Assembly (NCBI GenBank): GCA_963558075.1
Contig: CAUWFN010000001.1
Span: 1 to 64,000, forward strand
Direction: 5' to 3'
DNA: 64,000 nucleotides
Source: CALHKP01 sp963558075
Lineage (GTDB): Bacteria; Bacillota; Clostridia; Peptostreptococcales; Anaerovoracaceae
Of the stretch, positions 17,355 to 26,695 are shown one piece after another; the stretch's first letter is position 1; the number at the start of each line of letters is the position of its first letter. Both the position numbers and the translations under genes were made by a program. Below the pieces are notes generated by a model. The model did not search any database, was not told the origin of the DNA, and saw nothing but the letters and a program-made list of their open reading frames with translations.

Positions 17355-19280
17355 ATGCTTTTTAAAACAACAGATGCTCATGAGGAGTTCAGAGCAAAGA
17401 TTAGAGCTTTTGCTGAAGAAGAAGTTAAACCTATAGCGTTTTTACTAGATAAAGAGAATAAATTTCCAGAGGAAGCTGTTAAGAAACTTGGCAAGATGGG
17501 ACTTATGGGAATTCCATATCCAAAGGAATATGGCGGTGCAGGTCTAGATGCCCTAAGCTATGCAATCGCAGTAGAAGAACTTGCTAGAGTTGACGGAGGA
17601 ACAGGCGTAATCCTTTCTGCACATGTTTCCCTTGGCTCATATCCAATCATGGCATTCGGTACAGAAGAGCAGAAAAAGAAATATCTGATTCCGCTTGCAA
17701 AGGGTGAGAAAATCGGAGCTTTTGGTCTGACAGAGCCAAACGCAGGATCAGATGCCGGAGGAACTGAAACAACAGCTGTTCTTCAGGGTGATCACTATAT
17801 TCTAAACGGTGGTAAGATATTCATCACTAATGCTCCTTACGCAGATACTTATGTTATCTTTGCAGTAACAACTCCAAATATTGGAACAAGAGGCATCAGT
17901 GCATTCATCGTAGAAAAAGGCTGGGAAGGATTTGAATTCGGAGACCACTACGATAAGATGGGTATCAGATCATCATCCACAGCAGAACTTATTTTCAACG
18001 ACGTAAAAGTACCAAAAGAAAACCTTCTCGGAAAAGAAGGCGAAGGATTCAAGATTGCAATGTCAACACTTGATGGCGGAAGAATTGGTATCGCATCCCA
18101 GGCGCTTGGTATTGCTCAGGGTGCTTACGAACATGCTGTAGAATATGCTCTAGAGAGAGTTCAGTTTGGAATTCCAATTGCACATCAGCAGGTTAACTCA
18201 TTTAAGATTGCAGATATGGCAACAAAACTGAGATGTGCTAGATTCCTGATTTACTCAGCAGCTGAGTTAAAAGAAAATCACGAACCTTTCGGAATGGAAT
18301 CTGCAATGGCGAAACAGTACGCATCAGATATCGCACTAGAGGTTGTAAATGATGCTCTTCAGATTTTCGGAGGAACAGGTTACCTCAAGGGTATGGAAGT
18401 AGAAAGAGCATACAGAGATGCAAAAATCTGTACAATTTACGAAGGAACAAACGAAATTCAGCGAGTAGTAATCGCATCACATATTTTAGGTAAAGCACCA
18501 AAACAGACTGTAGCAGCAAAGCAGAAGGGACCTATCACAGGACAGAGAAAGAAGATCATCTTCGCATCAGGAACTGCACAGGAAAAGGTTGATCAGCTTG
18601 TAGAGGTTCTCAAGGGCGATGGCTTTGATTTTACTGTAGGAATCGATCCTCTAACACCAATCGTTGAAGCAGACAGAGTTGTTTCAGCAGGAAAGGGTAT
18701 CGGACCAAAAGAAAATATGAAGCTTATCGAAGATTTAGCTAAACAGGCAGGCGCTGCAATCGGCTCATCAAGACCAGTTGCAGAAACCCTGAAATATGTA
18801 CCGCTTGACAGATATGTTGGAATGTCAGGTCAGAAGTTTACAGGAAATCTGTACATCGCTTGCGGAATCTCCGGAGCAGGACAGCACCTAAAGGGCATCA
18901 AAGACGCTACTACAATTGTTGCAATTAATAAGAACAAGAATGCTGCTATCTTCAAGAATGCAGACTATGGTATCGTTGGAGATGTAAATGAAATTCTACC
19001 GCTTCTAACAAAGGCTTTAGACAACGGAGAAGAAAAGAAACCGGCACCGCCTAGAGTTAAGATGAGAAAAGCAACTGTACTTAAGGAGCCTTCACCATGG
19101 ACTACATATGTATGTGATGGATGCGGATACGAATACGATCCAGCAGTTGGAGATCCTGAGGCAGATGTTGCACCTGGAACTACTTTTGAGGCTCTTCCAG
19201 AAGAATGGATTTGCCCAGTATGCGGTGAAGAAAAAACTGCTTTTATCGAAGTTGAGAAGACAGTTAAGGAGGAAAAATAG
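17355..19280 (+). CDS. Acyl-CoA dehydrogenase / EtfA FAD domain / rubredoxin fusion
   Basis: 641 residues in three modules. Residues 1-380 are an acyl-CoA dehydrogenase (FGLTEPNAGSDAGG flavin loop; YEGTNEIQR with the catalytic base Glu363). About 400-555 is the FAD-binding C-terminal domain of electron-transfer flavoprotein alpha (SSRPVAE, LYIACGISGAGQHLKG, TIVAINK, ADYGIVGD). Residues 580-632 are a rubredoxin with Cys587, Cys590, Cys620 and Cys623. No EtfB or EtfA N-terminal half is present. The modules line up as an internal wire from acyl-CoA through FAD to rubredoxin iron. The flavodiiron gene begins at the very next base, so the likely acceptor is that oxygen reductase. GGGAGG supports the start. 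Confidence 0.93.
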   Translation: MLFKTTDAHEEFRAKIRAFAEEEVKPIAFLLDKENKFPEEAVKKLGKMGLMGIPYPKEYGGAGLDALSYAIAVEELARVDGGTGVILSAHVSLGSYPIMAFGTEEQKKKYLIPLAKGEKIGAFGLTEPNAGSDAGGTETTAVLQGDHYILNGGKIFITNAPYADTYVIFAVTTPNIGTRGISAFIVEKGWEGFEFGDHYDKMGIRSSSTAELIFNDVKVPKENLLGKEGEGFKIAMSTLDGGRIGIASQALGIAQGAYEHAVEYALERVQFGIPIAHQQVNSFKIADMATKLRCARFLIYSAAELKENHEPFGMESAMAKQYASDIALEVVNDALQIFGGTGYLKGMEVERAYRDAKICTIYEGTNEIQRVVIASHILGKAPKQTVAAKQKGPITGQRKKIIFASGTAQEKVDQLVEVLKGDGFDFTVGIDPLTPIVEADRVVSAGKGIGPKENMKLIEDLAKQAGAAIGSSRPVAETLKYVPLDRYVGMSGQKFTGNLYIACGISGAGQHLKGIKDATTIVAINKNKNAAIFKNADYGIVGDVNEILPLLTKALDNGEEKKPAPPRVKMRKATVLKEPSPWTTYVCDGCGYEYDPAVGDPEADVAPGTTFEALPEEWICPVCGEEKTAFIEVEKTVKEEK

Positions 19281-20486
19281 ATGCAGTGCGTAAGAAAAGT
19301 AACAGAAGATTTATACTGGGTTGGAGCAAACGATAAGAGACTCTACCTGTTCGAAAATATTCATCCTATAGAAGACGGAGTATCATATAACGCATATCTT
19401 CTTCTAGATAAGAAGACTGTACTCTTTGATACTGCTGACTGGTCTGTAGGCAGACAGTTTATCGAAAACGTGGAATATGTATTAGATGGAAGACCTCTAG
19501 ATTACCTAGTTGTAAACCATATGGAGCCTGACCACTGTTCATCTATGGAAGAGGTTTTGATTAGACATCCGGAAACACAGGTTATCTCAACAGAGAAGGC
19601 TCTTATGCTGATGCACCAGTTTGGATTTGAAGTAGAAAACTTTATCCAGGTTACAGAAGGCGATACTATGAGCTTCGGAAAACATGAGGTAGTGTTTGTA
19701 AATGCACCGATGGTTCACTGGCCAGAGGCTATGGTGACATTTGATAAGACTGATGGGGTACTGTTCTCAGCAGACGCTTTCGGTTCATTCAAATCACTTG
19801 ATGGTGTACTATTTGCAGATGAGGTTGATTTTGATAGAGACTGGATTGATGAGGCAAGAAGATACTATACTAATATTGTAGGAAAATATGGACCTCAGGT
19901 TATGAACCTGCTGAAGAAGGCAGGCGGACTAGATATCAAATATATCTGTCCTCTTCACGGACCAGTATGGAGAAAAGATATAGGATACATTCTTGACAAG
20001 TACATCCACTGGGCTACATATACTCCAGAGGAGCAGGGCGTTCTGATTGCATATGCATCAATGTATGGAAATACAGAAAATGCAGCTCAGATTCTAGCAT
20101 CAAAGCTGTACGAAAGAGGAATGACAAAGGTTAGAATGTATGACGTATCAAAGACTCACGTATCATATCTGATCAGTGAAGCGTTCAAATACAGCCACAT
20201 GGCACTATTATCGGTAACTTACAATCTGAACGTATTTCCGCCAATGGAAAACTTCGTACTTGATATGAAGAAGCTGAACCTTCAGAAGAGAGTTGTTGGA
20301 ATCGTAGAAAATGGTTCTTGGGCACCTCAGGCAGGTTCAATCATGGGAGACATCCTTGATGAAATGAAGCAGATGACAGTTCTGAACGAAGAAGTTTCTA
20401 TTCAGTCATCCGTAAGCAAAATGACAGAAGATGAGCTTGACTCACTAGCAGAAAGCATCATCGAGTCAATGAAACAGAGTTATTAA
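19281..20486 (+). CDS. fprA: Flavodiiron protein (FprA-type oxygen/NO reductase)
   Basis: 401 residues. N-terminal metallo-beta-lactamase-like domain with the diiron ligands H-x-E-x-D-H (NHMEPDHCSS), His in VHWPEAM, Asp in FSADAFGSF and His in CPLHGPV; C-terminal flavodoxin domain from about residue 255 (YASMYGNTENAAQ). Reduces oxygen to water, or nitric oxide, with electrons from rubredoxin. The preceding fusion gene carries a rubredoxin domain and its stop codon abuts this ATG, with GGAGG inside the previous gene's end. A strong terminator follows. Confidence 0.94.
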   Translation: MQCVRKVTEDLYWVGANDKRLYLFENIHPIEDGVSYNAYLLLDKKTVLFDTADWSVGRQFIENVEYVLDGRPLDYLVVNHMEPDHCSSMEEVLIRHPETQVISTEKALMLMHQFGFEVENFIQVTEGDTMSFGKHEVVFVNAPMVHWPEAMVTFDKTDGVLFSADAFGSFKSLDGVLFADEVDFDRDWIDEARRYYTNIVGKYGPQVMNLLKKAGGLDIKYICPLHGPVWRKDIGYILDKYIHWATYTPEEQGVLIAYASMYGNTENAAQILASKLYERGMTKVRMYDVSKTHVSYLISEAFKYSHMALLSVTYNLNVFPPMENFVLDMKKLNLQKRVVGIVENGSWAPQAGSIMGDILDEMKQMTVLNEEVSIQSSVSKMTEDELDSLAESIIESMKQSY

Positions 20487-20541
20487 TCGCATTAACCTCC
20501 CCGTAAGCGATTTAGTACATAATAACATGAAATAAAGAAAT

Positions 20542-20574
20542 AGCTCGAAGGTCAAACCTTCGAGCTGTTTTTTA
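20542..20574. terminator. Terminator after fprA
   Basis: AGCTCGAAGGT and ACCTTCGAGCT are perfect 11-base arms with a 3-base loop, followed by GTTTTTT. The A-rich left flank may also serve the convergent WG-repeat gene. Confidence 0.88.
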
Positions 20575-21843
20575 TCTGTCTATTCTCATTACTGCAGCAG
20601 ATAGATAATTGGAATTTACAATATATGTATCGTCTGCAATATAAGTTATATCTGTAAAAATCGGATCGACAATCCATTCTCCTTTTTCATCGACTATGCC
20701 AAACTTTTTGTCATCTTGTACGATAGCCTTGCCGTTTTTGTATTCAGCCTCTGTATATATGAAATTCTTACGGTCTCCTTTTCTTTCTTTTTTGTAGAGC
20801 TGTTTGCCGGATTTATCTACACAGAAGAAGTTATCTTCGTTATACAGGATGGCTTTTCCTTCGGAAAATTGGTTACTGCCAAGGCTTGCTTCTGTTTCGA
20901 ATACTATATTAAACTTTTCGTCAATACAAGCTAGTTTGTATTTCTGGTTACGACCGCTAGCAAAGCTTAGACCTTCACTAAACGGCTGAGCATCGGAGTA
21001 ATCTATTTCGGAAACTCTAACGAAGTTAAAGTCTTTATCAAAGATAAGATCTTTATCTGCTTCATCGCCTTGGTATGAAGGATCATATACTCTTATATCA
21101 TCTGCAGTATCTGCAAAGCCACAGTAGATATCATCTGATAGCTTTTTAATCCAAGAGAGAGTTTTTAGTTTTTTTATGATTTCACCGCGTTTAATATCGT
21201 AAATTACAACGCCTTTGTCATCTACATCTCTCTGTATGTCGAAGGCAAATAGTCCGTTTCCGATATTAGAATATACATCGTGAATGCTTACAGTATATGT
21301 TTCGTTTGTAAGCTCACCGACTTTGTTCATGTTTATATCATAAAATGTAAATGAATAACACTGATTGTCTTTATCTTCTTTTACTGCGGCGAAGAATCCA
21401 TCAGTAGAACTTGTGAAATCTTCATATTCAGGCTTAAGAAGGATATGGCCATCTTCATCCATTAGTCCAACGCCAGACTCTTTGAATAGGCCCTTTGAGT
21501 CATAAGAGACTAGATATGGAAAGTTTGGATAGCAGTTTAGGTCATACTTTCCGTCTATAGTGTTTTGCTTGTGATATTCTTTATCAAGAATATCATATAC
21601 ATATTCATCTTCGCTTACTTCTCGTTTTCCGAGAAATCTTTGCTCACCGACTTTGTTTGTAAATACGCTTAATTCCTCGTATTTCTCATCAAAGGAGACA
21701 AGCCATGTTACATTTTTCATATCTTTGTAGGCATCTGGTTTGGAAGAGTTAACGGCCTTTGCAATAAGGACTCCGAGAACTATAGACAGTATTATGCAAG
21801 CTATAACTATTAGAGCTAGTTTTGTTTTTATTGATTTTTTCAT
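20572..21843 (-). CDS. WG-repeat protein with N-terminal membrane anchor
   Basis: 423 residues. One hydrophobic helix (ALIVIACIILSIVLGVLIAK, residues 9-28) after a KKSIK start anchors it, with the bulk outside. Several WG-type beta repeats are visible: GVGLMDEDGHILLKPEYEDF near 125-145 and KFGIVDEKGEWIVDPIF near 388-405. Such proteins are surface or periplasm-facing with unknown ligands. It is downstream of the ABC transporter genes, 18 bases from the permease, and is probably co-transcribed with them. Confidence 0.82.
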   Translation of the reverse strand: MKKSIKTKLALIVIACIILSIVLGVLIAKAVNSSKPDAYKDMKNVTWLVSFDEKYEELSVFTNKVGEQRFLGKREVSEDEYVYDILDKEYHKQNTIDGKYDLNCYPNFPYLVSYDSKGLFKESGVGLMDEDGHILLKPEYEDFTSSTDGFFAAVKEDKDNQCYSFTFYDINMNKVGELTNETYTVSIHDVYSNIGNGLFAFDIQRDVDDKGVVIYDIKRGEIIKKLKTLSWIKKLSDDIYCGFADTADDIRVYDPSYQGDEADKDLIFDKDFNFVRVSEIDYSDAQPFSEGLSFASGRNQKYKLACIDEKFNIVFETEASLGSNQFSEGKAILYNEDNFFCVDKSGKQLYKKERKGDRKNFIYTEAEYKNGKAIVQDDKKFGIVDEKGEWIVDPIFTDITYIADDTYIVNSNYLSAAVMRIDR

Positions 21844-21861
21844 GGTACACCTCCGAAATAA

Positions 21862-22623
21862 TCAGCAGTAAGGCGAAGCGATAACTGTTTTTCTATAGTT
21901 TTTGCACACGTATATGAAGGAGAATAGTCCAACTGCTACAGAAACTATAATTGTTTCAAAAAGTGACATTGCTGAAGCGAGAAAGCAAGTGAGATCTGCA
22001 TCTAGTATCATGGAAAGCAGATTTGCAATCAGGCTTGAAATAATAAAAGCAAAGAAGAATGTTATATTCCCTTTTTCGAATCTGTGTTTTTTGGTTACGG
22101 CAATCTGAATCTGAGAAAGCATTACATATACTGCTGTAATCAGACATCCGCCAGCGAACGTAAGTGTAGCCTGTACAATGTATGAGAGGCACACTGTTAG
22201 GATAAGCGAAGCTGAATTTTCGTGAAATCCAAATGTATCTATGAAAATCTGGCTAGGCAAAGTTGTACCTGTGATTAGACCAAAGAGAACCGAGACGGTT
22301 GCAAACAGGTAGAACACAAGAGACATTGATGAACTGTAAAATATCAGCGCTAGTATTTTGCCTGTGAAAAAATCTTTGGTCGATACAGGAAGACTTTGAA
22401 ACAGAAAGCTTTCCTCGCTGTAGAGGCCCTTTTTTACGATTTTGATATATGCATATAAAAATGCGACAATGCAGTATAAAAGTCCAATCAACGAAATTAC
22501 CATAAACAAAAAGCTGTCTGAGGAAGTCATTAGAAAAAACTGCGAAAGTATAAATACATACAGTGTTATGCGAAAATTTTTTCTTACTGTATGAAGGTGA
22601 TATTCCATTACTTTTTCTATCAT
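21862..22623 (-). CDS. ABC transporter permease-like membrane protein
   Basis: 253 residues with about six hydrophobic segments (ILSQFFLMTSSDSFLFMVI, VISLIGLLYCIVAFLYAYI and others) and the motif LPVSTKDFFTGKILAL, common in ABC-2-type permeases of unknown cargo. ATG 22623 is preferred: GGAGG lies 11 bases upstream within the end of the ATPase gene and the ATPase stop is 1 base before it. A longer in-frame start at 22680 would overlap the ATPase by 56 bases. Confidence 0.75.
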   Translation of the reverse strand: MIEKVMEYHLHTVRKNFRITLYVFILSQFFLMTSSDSFLFMVISLIGLLYCIVAFLYAYIKIVKKGLYSEESFLFQSLPVSTKDFFTGKILALIFYSSSMSLVFYLFATVSVLFGLITGTTLPSQIFIDTFGFHENSASLILTVCLSYIVQATLTFAGGCLITAVYVMLSQIQIAVTKKHRFEKGNITFFFAFIISSLIANLLSMILDADLTCFLASAMSLFETIIVSVAVGLFSFIYVCKNYRKTVIASPYC

Positions 22624-22624
22624 G

Positions 22625-23353
22625 TCAGTTAAGTCCTCCATCAGAAAGGGATTGTAGAATCTCCCATGTTTCTTTTCCATATCTGCTCTTGAGATAGCTT
22701 AGACTTTCGTAGAGCTGAATTTTTCCATTTCCTAGACAGATAATCTCTGTCAGCAATTCGTCAAGAGCAGGGTAAACATCTCCTACATATATTACAGTTG
22801 CCTCTTTCGGAAGGTTTTGGAAAAAGGCTTGCAGAGTAGATGTTTGCTCTTCTTCTGTAAGAAGATTCAGCGGATTATCTAGTAGATAAATGCTGCATGC
22901 TCTTGCGGAGGTAAATGCAAACTGAACCGCCTGACGCTCTGCAGGAGTAAGAGAATGAAATCCTTTGTCTTTTGGAATGTTAAGCTCTGCTAAGCGTAAT
23001 AGAAGTTTTTCTCTATAAAAATTAGAAAAAAATCTATCGTAAATTTCTATAATATCATCTGCACATAAGGTAGTCTTGAATGCGAATACATCCGGAACGT
23101 AGGCTATATCTGCCTTTGATTCTGGAGCAAAATGCTTGCCTTGGATTAGAAACCTTCCGGAAACTGGTTTAAGGTGCCCAGAAAGAATGCTGAGCAGTGT
23201 AGTTTTTCCCGTGCCATCCCCACCTGCAAGAAGAATCCTGCTTCCTGCAGAAATTGAAATGTTAAGCTCTGAAAAAACAGGTTCATCCTTTCTGTACTGG
23301 GCGCAGATACTTATAAGCTGCAGGGCAGGAACAGATGATGTGTTTTTTCTCAT
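22625..23353 (-). CDS. ABC transporter ATPase, degenerate motifs
   Basis: 242 residues. Walker A is intact (GGDGTGKTTLL). The signature motif LSGGQ is replaced by LTPAERQAVQF, and Walker B ends in LLDNP where LLDEP is expected, so the catalytic glutamate is Asn. It should bind ATP but hydrolysis is likely slow or dependent on a partner site. Adjacent to a six-helix permease gene and a WG-repeat protein on the same strand. Substrate unknown. Confidence 0.85.
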   Translation of the reverse strand: MRKNTSSVPALQLISICAQYRKDEPVFSELNISISAGSRILLAGGDGTGKTTLLSILSGHLKPVSGRFLIQGKHFAPESKADIAYVPDVFAFKTTLCADDIIEIYDRFFSNFYREKLLLRLAELNIPKDKGFHSLTPAERQAVQFAFTSARACSIYLLDNPLNLLTEEEQTSTLQAFFQNLPKEATVIYVGDVYPALDELLTEIICLGNGKIQLYESLSYLKSRYGKETWEILQSLSDGGLN

Positions 23354-23383
23354 ATATTATCCCCCTTGTTCAAAAAAAGTAAA

Positions 23384-23430
23384 AAAGACAGACAGTCATA
23401 AATGATAGAATTGTCTGACTGTTTGTCTTT
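23384..23430 (-). terminator. Terminator of the aromatic operon
   Basis: Fifteen-base arms (23384-23398 and 23416-23430) pair with one mismatch. On the minus strand the stem is followed by TTTTTTAC and then a second T run, so it ends transcription from the DAHP synthase gene. Confidence 0.8.
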
Positions 23431-23435
23431 ATATT

Positions 23436-24464
23436 TTACAGCATATCAGCTAGTGTGTAAATAAGTTTTTCTGTTTTGTCCCATCCAAGGCAAGGGTCTG
23501 TAATGGATTTTCCATATATTCCACCATCGACAGGCTGGCAGCCGTCTTCAAGGTAGCTTTCAATCATAAGACCTTTGACCATCTGGCAAATATCATCGCT
23601 GAATTTTCTAGACTGGATCACTTCCTTTGCAATACGTCCCTGCTCAAGGTATTTCTTACCTGAGTTTGCGTGGTTAGTGTCAACGATGATAGCTGGGTTT
23701 TCCATGCCGCTAGCGTGGTATAGATCACATACTGTGCGAAGGTCTTCATAGTGGTAGTTTGGCATCGACTGACCGCGCTTGTTCATGTATCCTCTCAAAA
23801 TTGCATGTGCATAAGGATTTCCTTTGCTTTCGACTTCCCAGTTTCTGTATATAAATGTGTGGGAGTGCTGTGCTGCAATTATCGAATTGATAAGGACAGA
23901 GAAATCGCCGCTTGTTGGATTTTTCATGCCTACAGGAACCTCAAGTCCGCTTGCAGTAAGTCTGTGCATCTGATTTTCTGATGAACGAGCGCCTACAGCA
24001 ACATAGGAGAGAACGTCGTTTAGGTATCTGTGATTCTCCGGATAGAGCATCTCATCGGCACAGAAAAACTCAGTTTCTTTGATCGCTCTTATGAAAGTTT
24101 CGCGCACGGTTATAATTCCCTTGAGCATGTCTTCGCCTTCGTTTGAAATCGGTTGGTGGAGCATGCCTTTGTATCCTGTTCCTGTAGTTCTTGGTTTGTT
24201 TGTGTATACTCTCGGTATTATAAGAATCTTTTCGCTTACCTTTTCAGAAACCTTTTTTAGTTTTGTCAGGTACTGGAGAACGGCGTTTTCGTTATCTGCA
24301 GAGCATGGCCCGATTATCAGGATAAACTTGTCAGATCTTCCGGCAAGAACGTCCTTTATCTCGTTAACAAAATCCTCTCTCATCTTGAAATATTTTTCCT
24401 CGAGAGGGAACATCTTTTTTATTTCCTGCGGTATAGGCAGCTTTCTTTTAAAATTCATATTCAT
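23436..24464 (-). CDS. aroF: DAHP synthase (class I)
   Basis: 342 residues. Condenses phosphoenolpyruvate and erythrose-4-phosphate to 3-deoxy-D-arabino-heptulosonate-7-phosphate, the entry to aromatic synthesis. ILIIGPCSADNENAVLQY, NKPRTTGTGYKGMLHQP and VDTNHANSGK match the AroF/G/H class. As the last gene of the nine-gene operon it is placed after the Tyr-branch gene. It has the N-terminal extension that carries feedback sites in enterobacteria; which amino acid inhibits it cannot be told. The gene symbol among aroF/G/H is arbitrary. Confidence 0.93.
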   Translation of the reverse strand: MNMNFKRKLPIPQEIKKMFPLEEKYFKMREDFVNEIKDVLAGRSDKFILIIGPCSADNENAVLQYLTKLKKVSEKVSEKILIIPRVYTNKPRTTGTGYKGMLHQPISNEGEDMLKGIITVRETFIRAIKETEFFCADEMLYPENHRYLNDVLSYVAVGARSSENQMHRLTASGLEVPVGMKNPTSGDFSVLINSIIAAQHSHTFIYRNWEVESKGNPYAHAILRGYMNKRGQSMPNYHYEDLRTVCDLYHASGMENPAIIVDTNHANSGKKYLEQGRIAKEVIQSRKFSDDICQMVKGLMIESYLEDGCQPVDGGIYGKSITDPCLGWDKTEKLIYTLADML

Positions 24465-24488
24465 AGTGATGTATCCTTTCCTTTTCGA

Positions 24489-25346
24489 TTATTCCTTATC
24501 AAAGAGTTTTCTGCGGGCTGTAGAGCGCCTCATCATATCTTTGATGCCTTCCTTGTCGGCTTCCATAAGCATTCTTTCAAGCTTTGAAAACTCCATCGTA
24601 AATAGCTTCATCTGATGTAGAAGAGAGTCTTTGTTCAGAAGGAAAAGCTCGCTCCAAAGGGTTTCATCTATTCTTGCGATTCTTGTGAGGTCGCGGAATG
24701 AGTCTCCTGTATAGTACTGAAGGTCCTTGGAGTCGTTGCATGTCATGAGTGTCATGGCGATGCAGTGGGTGAGCTGAGAAACAAAACCAATCATCTCGTC
24801 GTGGTCGTGGGGCGAGAGACTAGAGATTCTAGCAAAGCCGAGGGTTTCGCCAATCTGTCTTGCTGCATCAATCGCCTCGTGAGTGTTAAGCTCCGTAGGA
24901 ATTATTATGTAGTTTGCATCATGAAATATTTTTTCGTTGCTGTTTTCGATACCAAGCTTTTCACATCCTGCCATAGGGTGGGCTGCAATAAATTCGCAGT
25001 CCTCGCGGAGAATGTACTGAATATCATCAACGATGCATTCCTTGACACCTGTTACATCGCTTATAATCGTTTTAGGCTTCATGAGCTTTTGATTTGCTTT
25101 GATCCACTCTTTGAAAATGTGAGGGTAAAGAGCAAATATGATTAAATCAGCCTGAGATATAAGCTCCTCAGAAACTTCGCAGGAGCCTTTTTCGATTATG
25201 CTATTTTCTAGAGCATATTCAATTGCGTGAGGATCTGTATCGATTGCGTTAACCGGGATTCCGGCTTTAGCAAAGCCCTTAGCAAAGCTTCCTCCGATTA
25301 TACCAAGTCCTACTATTAATATGTTTGTGTTTTTATCTAGTTTCAA
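24489..25346 (-). CDS. tyrA: Prephenate dehydrogenase
   Basis: 285 residues. Oxidatively decarboxylates prephenate to 4-hydroxyphenylpyruvate for tyrosine. Rossmann motif VGLGIIGGSFAKGF at the start, AAHPMAGCEKLG in the middle. I take TTG 25346 as start: GAGGTGG lies 6 bases upstream and the protein begins directly with the Rossmann strand, whereas the longer frame (25421) would read through the end of aroA. Overlaps aroA by 14 bases. There is no fused chorismate mutase or C-terminal ACT domain. Confidence 0.9.
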   Translation of the reverse strand: MKLDKNTNILIVGLGIIGGSFAKGFAKAGIPVNAIDTDPHAIEYALENSIIEKGSCEVSEELISQADLIIFALYPHIFKEWIKANQKLMKPKTIISDVTGVKECIVDDIQYILREDCEFIAAHPMAGCEKLGIENSNEKIFHDANYIIIPTELNTHEAIDAARQIGETLGFARISSLSPHDHDEMIGFVSQLTHCIAMTLMTCNDSKDLQYYTGDSFRDLTRIARIDETLWSELFLLNKDSLLHQMKLFTMEFSKLERMLMEADKEGIKDMMRRSTARRKLFDKE

Positions 25347-26550
25347 TTTTATCCACCTCGATTCCAAGTCTCGAAAGATCATCAAAGAATGAAGGGTAGC
25401 TTTTTGCAACCGCTTCGGCACCGTCTATAACTCCACCTGTTTGTGTCAAAAGAACTGCCATGGACATCACGATTCGGTGATCGTTGTGGCCGGAGAGCTC
25501 TTCGAAAGGAGCGTGAAACTCAGCCGGATATATTATTATTTCGTCTTCTGCGATAGAAACGGAAACTCCGAATTTTTTTAGTTCATCAGCCATACTTTGG
25601 CCTCGGTCACTTTCTTTGATTTTTAGTCTTGCAGTGCCAGAGAATATTCCGCCGTTTTTGCATGATGCAAGAGCAAAGAGGATAGGTCCAAGGTCAGGAC
25701 ATGCTGAAATATCGAGGGTTGGTGTTCCTATGCATAACTGTTTTTTCATTTTATCAAAGACTTTATCCCCCTGAAGGCTGTCCTCTGGAAGATTATCAAT
25801 AGTCACATCGCCGCCTAGCACGTTAAGGGCGCTGAAGAAGGCAGCGTTTGAATAATCGCCCTCTACTGATGTGTCGCAGGGAACATAGCTTTGATTGCCT
25901 TTGACTGTAAGGGTGCTTTCGTCCTTCCAGCCGGCCTCAATACCAAATGTTCTTAGAGCGCTAAGGGTCATGTCTATATAAGGTCTGCTTTCGATTGGTG
26001 GAAGTATTTTGATGGTGCTGTCACCCTTTAGAACAGGTAGGGCGAACAGAAGTCCGCTTATAAACTGGCTTGAGATGTTGCCAGGAACTCGAAAGTCTCC
26101 AGAAGTTAAGGGACCTTTTAGAATCAGTCCTTTGTCGTCTTGTATGAATGTAAGATTGCGCTCTTTGCAGATGTTTTCGTAGACACTCATAGGTCTTGAC
26201 ATGAGCCTTCCTTTTCCTGTGAGCACAGCAGTATTTCCTGATGCAAGACATACAGGAACAAAAAATCTAAGAGTGCTTCCGCTTTCGTTACACTCTAGTG
26301 GCTGAGCAGGAGAGATAGAAGAAATGTCAGAGCCAGTAACAGTAACCGTGTCTCCATCTAGGCTACATTTTGCTCCGATTGCAGAAAGACATGCCATAGT
26401 TGCTTTCACATCTTCTGATTTAGAGATTCCTCGTATAATGCTTGTTCCTTTGGATAAACCTGCGCAGATTAGAAGTCTGTGGGCCATGCTCTTGGAGGGA
26501 GGCGCCGAAACAGTTCCTCTGGCAGTTCCTTTATTTATTTTTACTTTCAT
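25333..26550 (-). CDS. aroA: 3-phosphoshikimate 1-carboxyvinyltransferase (EPSP synthase)
   Basis: 405 residues. Adds the enolpyruvyl group of PEP to shikimate-3-phosphate. APPSKSMAHRLLICAGL, ESGSTLRFFVPV and KIKESDRGQSMADEL are conserved substrate loops; ELSGHNDHRIVMSMAV holds the terminal HRI motif. EPSPS length is a little short of the usual 420-430. The gap to aroQ contains an odd repeat-flanked segment. Confidence 0.94.
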   Translation of the reverse strand: MKVKINKGTARGTVSAPPSKSMAHRLLICAGLSKGTSIIRGISKSEDVKATMACLSAIGAKCSLDGDTVTVTGSDISSISPAQPLECNESGSTLRFFVPVCLASGNTAVLTGKGRLMSRPMSVYENICKERNLTFIQDDKGLILKGPLTSGDFRVPGNISSQFISGLLFALPVLKGDSTIKILPPIESRPYIDMTLSALRTFGIEAGWKDESTLTVKGNQSYVPCDTSVEGDYSNAAFFSALNVLGGDVTIDNLPEDSLQGDKVFDKMKKQLCIGTPTLDISACPDLGPILFALASCKNGGIFSGTARLKIKESDRGQSMADELKKFGVSVSIAEDEIIIYPAEFHAPFEELSGHNDHRIVMSMAVLLTQTGGVIDGAEAVAKSYPSFFDDLSRLGIEVDKIETR

Positions 26551-26570
26551 TTATATAGTCCTTTCGGTTA

Positions 26571-26678
26571 GCTTATGCCAGCTACGTGCTGCTTGCTTCA
26601 GTCACAGTGGCCGCTTTTGCCGCGTGGCTACTTTGGTCGCTTTGATCGTTTTGACCGCCGCAAGCTTGATGCCAGCTA
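26571..26678. repeat. Imperfect direct repeats flanking a 79-base insert-like segment
   Basis: GCTTATGCCAGCTA (26571-26584) and GCTTGATGCCAGCTA (26664-26678) flank G/C-richer DNA made of degenerate units around TGGCCGCTTTTGCCG, TGGCTACTTTGGTCG and GATCGTTTTGACCG. It sits in the otherwise tight aroQ-aroA gap. Confidence 0.5.
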
Positions 26679-26695
26679 TTTGGTCTGTCTGATAC

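Noticed and set aside
17355..19280. Frameshift or assembly artefact joining three genes
   Set aside because: The reading frame is continuous with matching codon use and normal linkers; ACAD-rubredoxin fusions are plausible in anaerobes.
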